Below the pieces are notes generated by a model. It was not told where the DNA came from, ran no database searches, and worked only from the letters and a program-made list of their open reading frames with translations. From positions 1-11,594 of the forward strand of contig JAICHS010000054.1 of assembly GCA_025924775.1 (NCBI GenBank): a DNA stretch of 11,594 nucleotides, in the 5' to 3' direction. Positions 1-6,761 of this stretch are shown here, piece after piece. Source of the stretch: Rhodanobacteraceae bacterium (lineage in GTDB: Bacteria > Pseudomonadota > Gammaproteobacteria > Xanthomonadales > Rhodanobacteraceae). The position numbers and the translations under genes were made by a program. Position 1 is the stretch's first letter; each line of letters begins with the position of its first letter.

Positions 1-155
1 TCCGGGTACGCGGTTTCGTAACCGGGAACGCCGTGGCAACCGTGGCAGGTGTAGACCTCGAGCCTCCCCTGGACCGGGTCGCCCTTGGCGAACGCTGCGG
101 ATGCGAAGCACGCGAATCCCGCCATCAGAGCGAAGGTCAGCATCGATCGGATCAT
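1..155 (-). CDS. Exported c-type cytochrome, 5' part only
   Basis: The gene starts at 155 on the minus strand and runs off the left edge, so only 51 residues are visible. Residues 1-23 form a signal peptide: a basic start (MIRS), a hydrophobic stretch, and an Ala-rich end with likely cleavage after AFA at residue 23. The mature part contains CHGCH at residues 37-41, a CxxCH haem c attachment motif, followed by GVPGYE, as in small class I cytochromes of the c4/c5/c553 type. It would be secreted to the periplasm, receive covalent haem there and carry electrons. The axial Met and the true length lie outside the window, so the subfamily is open. A downstream in-frame Met at residue 5 is a possible alternative start. 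A TATACT box lies about 50 bp upstream. Confidence 0.85.
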   Translation of the reverse strand, partial: MIRSMLTFALMAGFACFASAAFAKGDPVQGRLEVYTCHGCHGVPGYETAYP

Positions 156-204
156 GTTTCTCAGGTTCCCTGCGGGCGGCTTGTGCCGCGGTGGCAAAGT
201 CCGA

Positions 205-235
205 AGTATAGCTTGTGCTGCCGCAGCCCGGGCAA
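205..235 (-). promoter_or_regulatory. Possible promoter of the cytochrome c gene
   Basis: Read on the minus strand, TATACT (210 to 205) matches the -10 consensus at five of six positions. A weak -35 candidate, TTGCCC (235 to 230), lies 19 nt upstream, slightly too far. Transcription would begin near 198 and leave a leader of about 43 nt. The hairpin at 228-243 overlaps the -35 region. Sequence match only. Confidence 0.35.
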
Positions 236-243
236 GCGCCCGG
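228..243. repeat. GC-rich hairpin, 6-bp stem
   Basis: CCGGGC (228-233) and GCCCGG (238-243) are perfect reverse complements around the loop AAGC. It lies between the AhpD-like stop and the cytochrome c start. No T-run follows on either strand, so it is not a canonical intrinsic terminator, but it could slow or end transcripts coming from the AhpD-like gene. Confidence 0.55.
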
Positions 244-247
244 TGCC

Positions 248-263
248 GCGTGGCGCGCCACGC
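248..263. repeat. Perfect 16-bp palindrome
   Basis: GCGTGGCGCGCCACGC reads the same on both strands. It lies 46 bp downstream of the AhpD-like stop and 4 bp from the hairpin at 228-243. It could be a protein-binding site or part of a two-hairpin terminator; no T-run supports the second idea. Confidence 0.6.
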
Positions 264-308
264 ACCCGCGAAATGGACGCTTGCCGGTGATCGTGGCGCG
301 GCAAACCG

Positions 309-647
309 TCAGGCGCCGTGCACATGTTGCATGGTGTCGATTGCCAGCGCGGAGTGCGCGTAGGCGCCGCCGGCACGCATTTCGGCGGCCACCCAGATGG
401 CCTCCATGATCTGCTGCTCGGTTGCGCCGGCCTTGAGGGCACCCTTGGTGTGACCCTTGATGCAGTAGGGGCACTGCGTGGTGTGTGCGACCGCCACTGC
501 GATCAACTGCTTGGTGACGGTGGGCAGTGCGCCGTCAGCAAACACGGCGCGGCTGAAGTTCTGGAAGGCTTCGAGCGGGGCGGGGGCCAGTTCGTGGCGC
601 TTCTTGGCGATGTCGGCGGTAGATTCGGGATACATGGGATGCTCCAT
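309..647 (-). CDS. AhpD-like carboxymuconolactone decarboxylase family protein
   Basis: A 112-residue all-helical protein of the AhpD/CMD family. Residues 59-66 read CPYCIKGH, the CxxCxxxH signature of AhpD-type alkylhydroperoxidase proteins: the two cysteines form a redox pair and the histidine belongs to the proton relay. The flanking stretch (KQLIAVAVAHTTQ before, THGAL-like KGALKAGATEQQIMEAIWVA after) is typical of the family. The start at 647 is chosen because GAGGA (659-655) sits 7 nt upstream; an in-frame GTG at 683 would add 12 residues but lacks this support. Such small proteins act in peroxide reduction or general thiol chemistry in the cytosol. No ahpC lies nearby, so the partner and substrate are unknown. 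It is divergent from nfeD. Confidence 0.9.
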   Translation of the reverse strand: MEHPMYPESTADIAKKRHELAPAPLEAFQNFSRAVFADGALPTVTKQLIAVAVAHTTQCPYCIKGHTKGALKAGATEQQIMEAIWVAAEMRAGGAYAHSALAIDTMQHVHGA

Positions 648-794
648 GGCGGTGTCCTCGATGATCAGTTGCAAAGCTCCCACTTTACGCTGATCGACAC
701 TGCATGCGTTGCCCGAAGTCAGCGCTGGGCGCGGCGCCGCAGCCAGGGTCGTCGGCCATTTGCGAAGTTACGCGGGTAATGATCTGATGGCGGC

Positions 795-2186
795 ATGAGG
801 ACGTGGCGCTCCATTGCCTGGGGTTGGCTGGCGTTGCTGGTCGCGACGGTCGCGTGGGCGGCCGCGCCCGGCGCAGCGCCGGGTGCGACATCCGGGTCGG
901 CGCGCCCCACCGTGGTGGTGGTGCACGTCGATGGCGCGATCAGCCCGGCCAGCGCCGATTACGTCGTGCGCGGCATCGCGCGTGCCGATTCGATGCACGC
1001 GGCCGCGGTGGTGCTGGAACTCGACACGCCTGGTGGCCTTTCCAGCTCGATGCGCGACATCATCAAGGCCATCCTGGCATCGAACGTGCCGGTGATCGGC
1101 TATGTCGCGCCGTCCGGAGCGCGCGCGGCCAGCGCCGGCACTTACATCATGTACGCCTGTCACGTGGCCGCGATGGCGCCGGCGACCAACATTGGCGCGG
1201 CGACGCCCGTGTCACTGACGGGCAGCGGCAGCCTGCCGCTGCCGTCGTCCAGCAGCGGCAAGCCGTCTTCCGCGCCCGCCGGCGACACCGAAATGCGCAA
1301 GGTTACCAACGACGCGGTGGCCTACATCCGCGGGCTCGCGGAGCGGCGCGGACGCAACGCCGACTGGGCCGAGAAGGCCGTGCGCGACGCGGTCAGCGTG
1401 CCGGCCGCCGAGGCGCTGAAGCTGCACGTCATCGACCTGGTCGCACCGGACATCCCCACGCTGTTGGTCGAGGTAGATGGCCGCAGCGTGGAAACGTCCG
1501 CGGGCACGCGGGTGTTGCACACCCGCGGTGCCGCGATCGAAACCGTGACGCCGGGCGTGCGCAGCCAGTTCCTCGGCGTAATCGCCAATCCATCCGTGGC
1601 CTACATCCTGTTGTTGCTCGGGCTGGGCGGGTTGGTGCTGGAGGGCATGCATCCAGGCGGCGTGCTGCCCGGCGTGGTGGGCGCGATCTGCCTGTTGCTG
1701 GCGTTGTACGCTTTCCAGTTGCTGCCGGTGAACTTCGCCGGGCTGGGGCTGATCCTGCTGGGCGTGGTCCTGATCGTCTCCGAGGCGTTCGTACCCGCCT
1801 ACGGCGTGCTCGGCACGGGCGGGGTCATTTCATTCGTGATCGGGTCGGTGATTCTGATGCATACCGGTGTACCGGGTTATGGTGTGGCGCTGCCGGTGGT
1901 GGTCGGCATTGCCATCGCGGCGGCGGGCGTGCTGGTCGGTATCGTGTGGCTGGCGATGCGCTCGCACCGCCAGCGCGTGGTGAGCGGGCGTGAGCAAATG
2001 CTGGGGGCGGTGGCCGAAGTGGTTGCCGATTTCCAGGGGCGTGGCCTGGTGCACGTGCACGGCGAGCGGTGGCAGGCGGACTCGCCTGTGCCGCTGCAGC
2101 GCGGCCAGCAGGTCAGTGTGACGGGCATGCGTGGGCTGGTGCTGGACGTCCGGCCCTTGGCGCAATCGAAGGAGGGTTCGCAATGA
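795..2186 (+). CDS. NfeD family membrane-bound serine protease (ClpP class)
   Basis: A 463-residue long-form NfeD protein. Residues 1-22 are a signal peptide or first membrane segment. Residues 38-230 form a ClpP-like protease domain: VDGAISPASADY, LDTPGG (76-81) and GARAASAGTYI, with the likely nucleophile Ser113. The likely general base is Lys169 in RKVTNDAVAYI, matching the Ser-Lys dyad known from archaeal PH1510. Membrane segments follow at about 265-390, and residues 400-455 form the C-terminal OB-fold NfeD domain (GAVAEV, GERW). The gene overlaps the slipin start by 4 bp (ATGA, 2183-2186), so the two are co-transcribed and probably coupled. In this family the protease cleaves the hydrophobic C-terminal region of the partner stomatin. 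Odd point: a Ser/Gly/Pro-rich stretch at about 142-162 lies between the two catalytic residues. No strong Shine-Dalgarno sequence precedes the start. Confidence 0.93.
   Translation: MRTWRSIAWGWLALLVATVAWAAAPGAAPGATSGSARPTVVVVHVDGAISPASADYVVRGIARADSMHAAAVVLELDTPGGLSSSMRDIIKAILASNVPVIGYVAPSGARAASAGTYIMYACHVAAMAPATNIGAATPVSLTGSGSLPLPSSSSGKPSSAPAGDTEMRKVTNDAVAYIRGLAERRGRNADWAEKAVRDAVSVPAAEALKLHVIDLVAPDIPTLLVEVDGRSVETSAGTRVLHTRGAAIETVTPGVRSQFLGVIANPSVAYILLLLGLGGLVLEGMHPGGVLPGVVGAICLLLALYAFQLLPVNFAGLGLILLGVVLIVSEAFVPAYGVLGTGGVISFVIGSVILMHTGVPGYGVALPVVVGIAIAAAGVLVGIVWLAMRSHRQRVVSGREQMLGAVAEVVADFQGRGLVHVHGERWQADSPVPLQRGQQVSVTGMRGLVLDVRPLAQSKEGSQ
2169..2176 (+). promoter_or_regulatory. Strong ribosome binding site of the slipin gene
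   Basis: AAGGAGGG lies inside the last codons of nfeD, 6 nt before the slipin ATG at 2183. It decides the slipin start against an in-frame ATG at 2069 within nfeD. Confidence 0.85.
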
Positions 2187-2980
2187 TCGACTTTTTCCCC
2201 GTGGTCGCGGTCATCGTGGTGATCGTGCTGATCATCCTGTTCTCGTCGCTGAAGATCCTGCGCGAATACGAGCGCGGCGTGATTTTCCTGTTCGGCCATT
2301 TCCAGGCGGTGAAGGGGCCCGGCATCATCGTGCTGGTTCCAATCATGCAGCAGATGGTGCGGATCGACCTGCGCACCATCGTGATGCCGGTGCCGCCGCA
2401 GGACGTCATTTCCCGCGACAACGTGCCGGTGAAGGTCGATGCGATGATCCTGTTTCGCGTGATCGACCCTGAGAAGGCCGTGATCCAGGTGGAGGACGCG
2501 CGCGAAGCCACCAGCCAGCTGGCGCAAACCACGCTGCGTTCGGTGCTGGGCCAGCACGAGCTGGACGAAATGCTGAGCGAGCGCGACAAGCTCAACCACG
2601 ACGTGCAGGTGATCCTCGACCAGCACACCGACGCGTGGGGCATCAAGGTGTCCAACGTCGAGATCAAGCAGGTGGATCTGGACGACAGCATGGTGCGGGC
2701 GATTGCGCGCCAGGCGGAAGCCGAGCGCCAACGGCGCGCCAAGATCATCAACGCCGAGGGCGAGCAGCAGGCAGCCGAGAAGCTGATGCAGGCGGCGCAA
2801 AAGCTGATGGAGCAGCCCCAGTCGATCCAGTTGCGCTACCTGCAGACGCTGGTCGAAGTGGCCGGTATTGCCGGCAACAAGACCAACACCATCGCATTTC
2901 CGCTGCCGCTGGACCTGATCGAGCCGTTGCTGGCCAGGGGCGGCAAACCGGCTGCCGACGGCAAGCCGCCGGCAGCCTGA
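2183..2980 (+). CDS. Slipin (bacterial stomatin, SPFH/band 7 family)
   Basis: A 265-residue SPFH-domain membrane scaffold protein. Residues 4-22 are one N-terminal hydrophobic anchor. The SPFH domain follows: REYERGVIFLFGHF (27-40), GPGIIVLVPIMQQMVRIDLR, the slipin-typical VPPQDVISRDNVPVKVDA (70-87), then GQHELDEMLSERDKLN and WGIKVSNVEIKQVDL. Residues 171-210 are a charged, Ala/Gln-rich coiled coil used for oligomerisation. A hydrophobic stretch (TIAFPLPLDLIEPLL, 236-250) precedes a Pro/Lys tail; it corresponds to the region that NfeD proteases cut in archaeal stomatin. Length fits the family. Slipins form large ring assemblies in the cytoplasmic membrane and are thought to organise membrane microdomains. 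Translation probably depends on nfeD through the 4-bp overlap. The stop is 9 bp from the convergent sensor gene. Confidence 0.95.
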   Translation: MIDFFPVVAVIVVIVLIILFSSLKILREYERGVIFLFGHFQAVKGPGIIVLVPIMQQMVRIDLRTIVMPVPPQDVISRDNVPVKVDAMILFRVIDPEKAVIQVEDAREATSQLAQTTLRSVLGQHELDEMLSERDKLNHDVQVILDQHTDAWGIKVSNVEIKQVDLDDSMVRAIARQAEAERQRRAKIINAEGEQQAAEKLMQAAQKLMEQPQSIQLRYLQTLVEVAGIAGNKTNTIAFPLPLDLIEPLLARGGKPAADGKPPAA

Positions 2981-2989
2981 GCTACCGCA

Positions 2990-3913
2990 TCAAACCCGCG
3001 CGGATTTCACCAGCAGGTGCTTGGCCAGCGCGCCGTGCATCCGTCCGATCGCGCGTATTAGGTGCAGGGTCAGGAACAACAGGAAGAACCCGACCACGAA
3101 CATCGCGGCCGCATCGCCCCAGCCGGGGATGTGTGGTCCGAAGCCCCAGTCCACGGTCACGCGACCCCCGACGAAGTCGCTGCCGAGTCCGAAGAAGTTG
3201 AAGGCCAACCCGAGCGGCGTCAGCAACAGCGCCAGGGACGCGCTGGTGGGCACGACCACGAGCACGAAGTAGGCGATGCCGAGCGGCAGCATCAGCAGCA
3301 TGTACAGCAGCGTCGCCCAGGTCCGCACGTCGGTCAGCATCGCGGCGATGCGCTGCAGCAGTGGCCGGTCGCGTTCGGTGTAGGGCGGGCGGCGCGGCAT
3401 GCGCACGCCCAGCATGCCTTCCACGATACGGCTTTCCAGCAGCGACAGCCCGCGCACCGAGGCCATGAACAGCAGGAAGAACGGCGCGCCGATGATCAGT
3501 ACCGCGAAGCCCGCGGACATCGAAAGTCCCGTGACGGCCCAGGTGAAATAGAAGATGCCGGTCGCGAGCGCCAGCAGCATGTAGAACAGCGCGCCCCAGG
3601 TATGCGGGTCGGCGATCACGCCGAAGAAGCGTCCGATGGAAGAGCGCCGCGGCTGCGGACGCGGGCTGCGCAGGGCGCGCGCGACGGTCTGCTCGGTGGA
3701 CCGGTAGATCTCGGCCACTTCCTCCGGCGCGCCGTAGCTCGTCGCGATTTTTTCCAGCAGTTCGGCTTCGCTGGTACCCGGGTTTTCGGCCAGCTCCGAG
3801 CGTAGGTGTTCCTCGGCGTCGTAGAGCGCATCCTGGATCATCGCGGGGTCGGCGCCGGCCAGCGCCGCGCGCAGTTGTTTCAGGTATTCCTCGATGGTGC
3901 GGGGCGTGGTCAT
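2990..3913 (-). CDS. HAAS-domain and sensor-domain membrane protein
   Basis: A 307-residue protein in two parts. Residues 1-75 are soluble and helical (TIEEYLKQLRAAL, DALYDAEEHLRSEL, YGAPEEVAEIYR), like the HAAS/DUF1700 domain usually encoded beside PadR regulators. After a basic linker (82-92) comes a membrane domain like the putative sensor domain PF13796, with about five hydrophobic segments near 106-126, 133-153, 199-220, 226-243 and 267-288. The domain contains an internal duplication: DPHTWGALFYMLLALATGI (102-120) resembles DVRTWATLLYMLLMLPLGI (195-213). No kinase, cyclase or other output domain is present. It starts 4 nt after the padR stop, with AAGGA (3926-3922) 8 nt before the ATG, so the two genes form an operon. 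It presumably senses a membrane state or modulates PadR; the ligand is unknown. Confidence 0.82.
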   Translation of the reverse strand: MTTPRTIEEYLKQLRAALAGADPAMIQDALYDAEEHLRSELAENPGTSEAELLEKIATSYGAPEEVAEIYRSTEQTVARALRSPRPQPRRSSIGRFFGVIADPHTWGALFYMLLALATGIFYFTWAVTGLSMSAGFAVLIIGAPFFLLFMASVRGLSLLESRIVEGMLGVRMPRRPPYTERDRPLLQRIAAMLTDVRTWATLLYMLLMLPLGIAYFVLVVVPTSASLALLLTPLGLAFNFFGLGSDFVGGRVTVDWGFGPHIPGWGDAAAMFVVGFFLLFLTLHLIRAIGRMHGALAKHLLVKSARV

Positions 3914-3917
3914 GGCT

Positions 3918-4274
3918 TCATTCCTTCAGGATCGAATCGACGAACCGGCGCGTGGAGACCCAGGCAGTGGCCCATTCGCGCAACACTTTGCGGCCCAGCG
4001 GCGTGATGCGGTAATAGCGGCGTGGCGGGCCGGCTTCGGATGGCTGCATGAACGTGTCCAGCAGCTCGGCCGCGGAAAGGTTGCGCAGCACCGGGTACAG
4101 CGCACTTTGCTTGCCGGCCAGCACGCCATCGGCGTCGTGTTCGAGGCGCTTGGCGATCTGGTAGCCGTACAGCGGCTCGTGCGCCGCCGCCATGACCGCC
4201 AGCAACACCAGCGAGACCGTGCCGGCGGCCAGTTCCTTCTCGAACTTCTTGAGGTGGACTTCGGTATCGCTCAT
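3918..4274 (-). CDS. PadR family transcriptional regulator
   Basis: A 118-residue single-domain PadR protein with a winged helix-turn-helix. Typical elements are LLAVMAAAHEPLYGYQIAKR (24-43), the recognition-helix region GKQSALYPVLRNLSAAELL (54-72), and the wing GPPRRYYRITPLGRKVL (82-98). The C-terminal helix for dimerisation is short, as in the small PadR subfamily that is paired with HAAS/DUF1700 membrane proteins. These regulators usually repress their own operon and are released by a small ligand or by the partner protein. A conspicuous set of repeats lies 20-48 bp before the start and is the likely operator. No clear Shine-Dalgarno sequence precedes the ATG at 4274. Confidence 0.93.
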   Translation of the reverse strand: MSDTEVHLKKFEKELAAGTVSLVLLAVMAAAHEPLYGYQIAKRLEHDADGVLAGKQSALYPVLRNLSAAELLDTFMQPSEAGPPRRYYRITPLGRKVLREWATAWVSTRRFVDSILKE

Positions 4275-4293
4275 TGCAACCGGCAGGCGCGCT

Positions 4294-4322
4294 GTATAGT
4301 CACGACTGCACTATACTGCACT
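4294..4322. promoter_or_regulatory. Probable PadR operator with overlapping promoter
   Basis: GTATAGT (4294-4300) and ACTATAC (4310-4316) form a perfect 7-bp inverted repeat around a 9-bp spacer. Overlapping it, ACTGCACT occurs twice (4305-4312 and 4315-4322), exactly 10 bp or one helix turn apart. On the minus strand the arms also contain -10-like boxes TATAGT (4315-4310) and TATACA (4298-4293); no convincing -35 was found. A dyad overlapping -10 boxes just upstream of padR fits autorepression. That PadR binds here is inference. Confidence 0.6.
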
Positions 4323-4460
4323 TGATAATAGTTGCATCCGCCGAAAGTCATGCCCGCGGGGTGGGTCGTGCAGGCTCGGCGGTGGCACGGTACTTTCGGC
4401 CGTGGCGTGGCGGCGTGCCCCGCCGGTAGCATCGCGCGGTGTTCCACGGCGGGAGCGGGT

Positions 4461-5762
4461 ATGTCACGCGATACCACGATGCGGCCGGGCCGTCGCCACT
4501 TCCTGCAGGCGTCCGCGGCGTCCGCGGTGGCGCTGCCGGCCCTGCTGCTGGGCGGCCAGGCGCGGGCAGCCACTCCGGTCGCTGACGGCCCCGGGTTGCC
4601 CAAATCCGTCCTCGCGCTGCAGCCAGTCGCATCAAAAGTGGTCCCGATCGGCGACGCCGAGCGCCGCGCACGCATGGCGCGGGCGCAGCAATTGATGGGC
4701 AAGCACGGCATGGACGCGATCTTCGTCGATGCCGGGACCACGCTCGATTACTTCGCCGGCCTGCGCTGGTGGAACAGCGAGCGCACCATGGGCATGCTGC
4801 TGCCGAAAGCGGGCGGCCCCGTGTACATCGTCCCCGCGTTCGAGCGCAGTCGCACGCAGGGGCAGATCCGGATCGGCACGGACGTGCGCGCGTGGCAGGA
4901 AGACGAGAGCCCGTACCAGCTGATCGCACAGGTGCTGCGCGAACGCCACGCCGGTACTGGCGTGCTCGGCATCGAGGATCGCGTGCCGTTCTATCGCGTC
5001 ACCGAAATCGGCAAGGCGCTGCCGCAGGCGCGGCTGGTGGAGGCGACGCCGGTGACGGCCGGGTGCCGGGCCATCAAGAGCCCGGCTGAGCTTGCGTTGA
5101 TGCAGGTTGCGTGTGACGCGACGCTTGCGGTGTATCGCGCGGTCTGGGAAGGCCTGGAGCCGGGCATGACCCAGCACCAGGTTGCGGCGTGGATCGACGC
5201 CGCGTACGCGCGCATGGGCCTGCGCGGCGAAGCCAGCATCAACGTCGGCAAGTTCACCGCGCAGCCGCACGGTTCGGACCAGCCGCAGCGCATCGTGGAA
5301 GGTACGCCGGTGATGCTGGATGATGGCTGTTACGTCGAGGGCTACCAGAGCGACCTGACCCGCACCTTCACGCTGGGCCGCGCCAGCGACAAGATGAAGC
5401 GGGTGTTCGATAGCGTGCGCAAGGCCCAGCAGGCGGCGTTGGCCGCCGCGCATCCGGGGGCGACGATGGCGTCGGTGGACGCGGCTGCGCGCAAGGTCAT
5501 CGTGGATGCAGGCTACGGACCGGGTTACAAATATTTCTCACACCGCCTGGGCCACGGCATCGGCATGGACATGCACGAGTGGTATTACCTGGTCGGCGGC
5601 AACAGCCGCAAAATCGAGGTGGGCATGACCTTTAGCGACGAACCGGGCATCTACATCCCGGATGAGTTCGGCGTGCGGCTTGAAGACGACATGCACGTCA
5701 CGCCGGCGGGGGCGCGCTGGTTCACGCCGCAAAGCCCGTCACTCGAGCAGCCGTTCGGCTGA
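4461..5762 (+). CDS. Tat-exported M24 family metallopeptidase (Xaa-Pro peptidase-like)
   Basis: A 433-residue enzyme of the creatinase/aminopeptidase P fold. The N-terminus carries a twin-arginine signal: GRRHFLQA with Arg11-Arg12, a hydrophobic Ala/Leu stretch, and likely cleavage after ARA at residue 36. The non-catalytic creatinase N domain spans about 60-200. The pita-bread domain holds all five metal ligands: Asp287 (LDDG), Asp298 (SDLTRTF), His365 (LGHGIG), Glu394 (SDEPGIYI) and Glu408 (VRLEDDMHV). It should therefore be an active two-metal peptidase cutting Xaa-Pro or related bonds, exported folded to the periplasm or outer membrane. The start at 4461 is preferred because GGGAG (4451-4455) precedes it by 5 nt and because it puts the twin arginines near the N-terminus; a frame-open ATG at 4332 and an ATG at 4479 are alternatives. 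It is divergent from padR. Confidence 0.92.
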   Translation: MSRDTTMRPGRRHFLQASAASAVALPALLLGGQARAATPVADGPGLPKSVLALQPVASKVVPIGDAERRARMARAQQLMGKHGMDAIFVDAGTTLDYFAGLRWWNSERTMGMLLPKAGGPVYIVPAFERSRTQGQIRIGTDVRAWQEDESPYQLIAQVLRERHAGTGVLGIEDRVPFYRVTEIGKALPQARLVEATPVTAGCRAIKSPAELALMQVACDATLAVYRAVWEGLEPGMTQHQVAAWIDAAYARMGLRGEASINVGKFTAQPHGSDQPQRIVEGTPVMLDDGCYVEGYQSDLTRTFTLGRASDKMKRVFDSVRKAQQAALAAAHPGATMASVDAAARKVIVDAGYGPGYKYFSHRLGHGIGMDMHEWYYLVGGNSRKIEVGMTFSDEPGIYIPDEFGVRLEDDMHVTPAGARWFTPQSPSLEQPFG

Positions 5763-5771
5763 GGGCAGTCG

Positions 5772-6761
5772 TCAGGCGTCGTTGGTTTCGCGCAACACGC
5801 TGGCCGCGATCTCCACCGAGTGCAAACGTGCCTTGGGGTCGTGCATGTTGCAGGTGACGATCAACTCGTCCGCGCCAGTCTGCGCGATAAATGCGCGCAT
5901 ACGCTCGGCCACGGTGCCGGGCGCGCCGATCGCGGAACACGACAGCACGTGCGCCAGCAGGCCGCGTCCCTGGGGCGGCAGCGATTCCGCGTAGCCCTCG
6001 ACCGGCGGCGGCAGGCGCCCGGGACGGCCCGAGCGCAGGTTCACGAATGATTGTTGCCAGGAGCTGGCGAGATAGTGCGCCTCGGCATCGGTATCGGCGG
6101 CAAACACGTTGTAGCCCAGCATCGCGTGCGGCCGCTCGAGGTACCGCGATGGCCGGAACTGCGCGCGGTACACCGCCAGCGCGTCCAGCATCTGCGCCGG
6201 CGCGAAGTGCGAGGCGAACGCATAGGGCAGTCCCAGTGCGGCCGCGAGTTGTGCGCCGAACAGGCTGGAGCCAAGGATCCAGACGGGAACCTGCTGGCCG
6301 GTGCCGGGCGTTGCGTGCACCGGCGCGCGGCCCTCGAAATAGGCCAGCAGTTCCAGCACGTCGCGTGGAAACGCTTCCGGGTCGGTGTCGAGGTTGCGGC
6401 GCAGCGCGCGCGCGGTGGCCTGGTCCGAACCTGGCGCGCGCCCGAGCCCCAGGTCGATGCGACCTGGATACAGCACGTCGAGCGTGCCGAACTGTTCGGC
6501 AATCACCAGCGGCGAGTGGTTGGGCAGCATGATGCCGCCGGCACCCACGCGGATGTGCGAGGTGGCGCCCGCGACGTGGCCGATCAGCACCGCGGTGGCG
6601 GCACTCGCGATGCCGGGCATGCCGTGGTGTTCGGCCATCCAGTAACGGGTGAAACCCCAGCTTTCGGCGTGTCGCGCCAGTTCCACCGTATGGGTGAAAG
6701 TTTCGGCCGCCGAACCGTCTTCGGTGATGGGGCACAGATCGAGGAAGGAGAAAGGAATCAT
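5772..6761 (-). CDS. LLM-class flavin-dependent oxidoreductase (YhbW/MsnO8-like)
   Basis: A 329-residue luciferase-like monooxygenase with a TIM-barrel fold. Characteristic stretches are FSFLDLCPITEDGSAAETF (4-22), GFTRYWMAEHHGMPGIAS (36-53), VGAGGIMLPNHSPLVIAEQ (72-90), and LYPGRIDLGLGRAPGSD (97-113), which is diagnostic of the bacterial YhbW-type group. Length matches that group, about 330 residues. Members bind reduced FMN and act on aldehydes or other small substrates with O2, but the substrate of this subgroup is mostly unknown. The ATG overlaps the stop of the upstream DUF488 gene by 4 bp (6758-6761), and no Shine-Dalgarno sequence is visible, which points to translational coupling. The stop is 9 bp from the convergent M24 peptidase gene. 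Confidence 0.92.
   Translation of the reverse strand: MIPFSFLDLCPITEDGSAAETFTHTVELARHAESWGFTRYWMAEHHGMPGIASAATAVLIGHVAGATSHIRVGAGGIMLPNHSPLVIAEQFGTLDVLYPGRIDLGLGRAPGSDQATARALRRNLDTDPEAFPRDVLELLAYFEGRAPVHATPGTGQQVPVWILGSSLFGAQLAAALGLPYAFASHFAPAQMLDALAVYRAQFRPSRYLERPHAMLGYNVFAADTDAEAHYLASSWQQSFVNLRSGRPGRLPPPVEGYAESLPPQGRGLLAHVLSCSAIGAPGTVAERMRAFIAQTGADELIVTCNMHDPKARLHSVEIAASVLRETNDA

Noticed and set aside
2069..2182. N-terminal extension of the slipin to an upstream ATG
   Set aside because: The extra 38 residues are out-of-frame nfeD sequence; a strong ribosome site and the membrane anchor support the start at 2183.
2113..2751. Long open frames opposite nfeD and the slipin gene (also 1877-2800)
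   Set aside because: They lie antisense to two well-supported genes, are rich in Arg, His and Ser as expected of shadow frames in high-GC DNA, and show no family motif.
4332..4460. N-terminal extension of the M24 peptidase
   Set aside because: It would bury the twin-arginine signal 53 residues from the N-terminus and lies in non-coding-looking DNA; the start at 4461 has a ribosome site.
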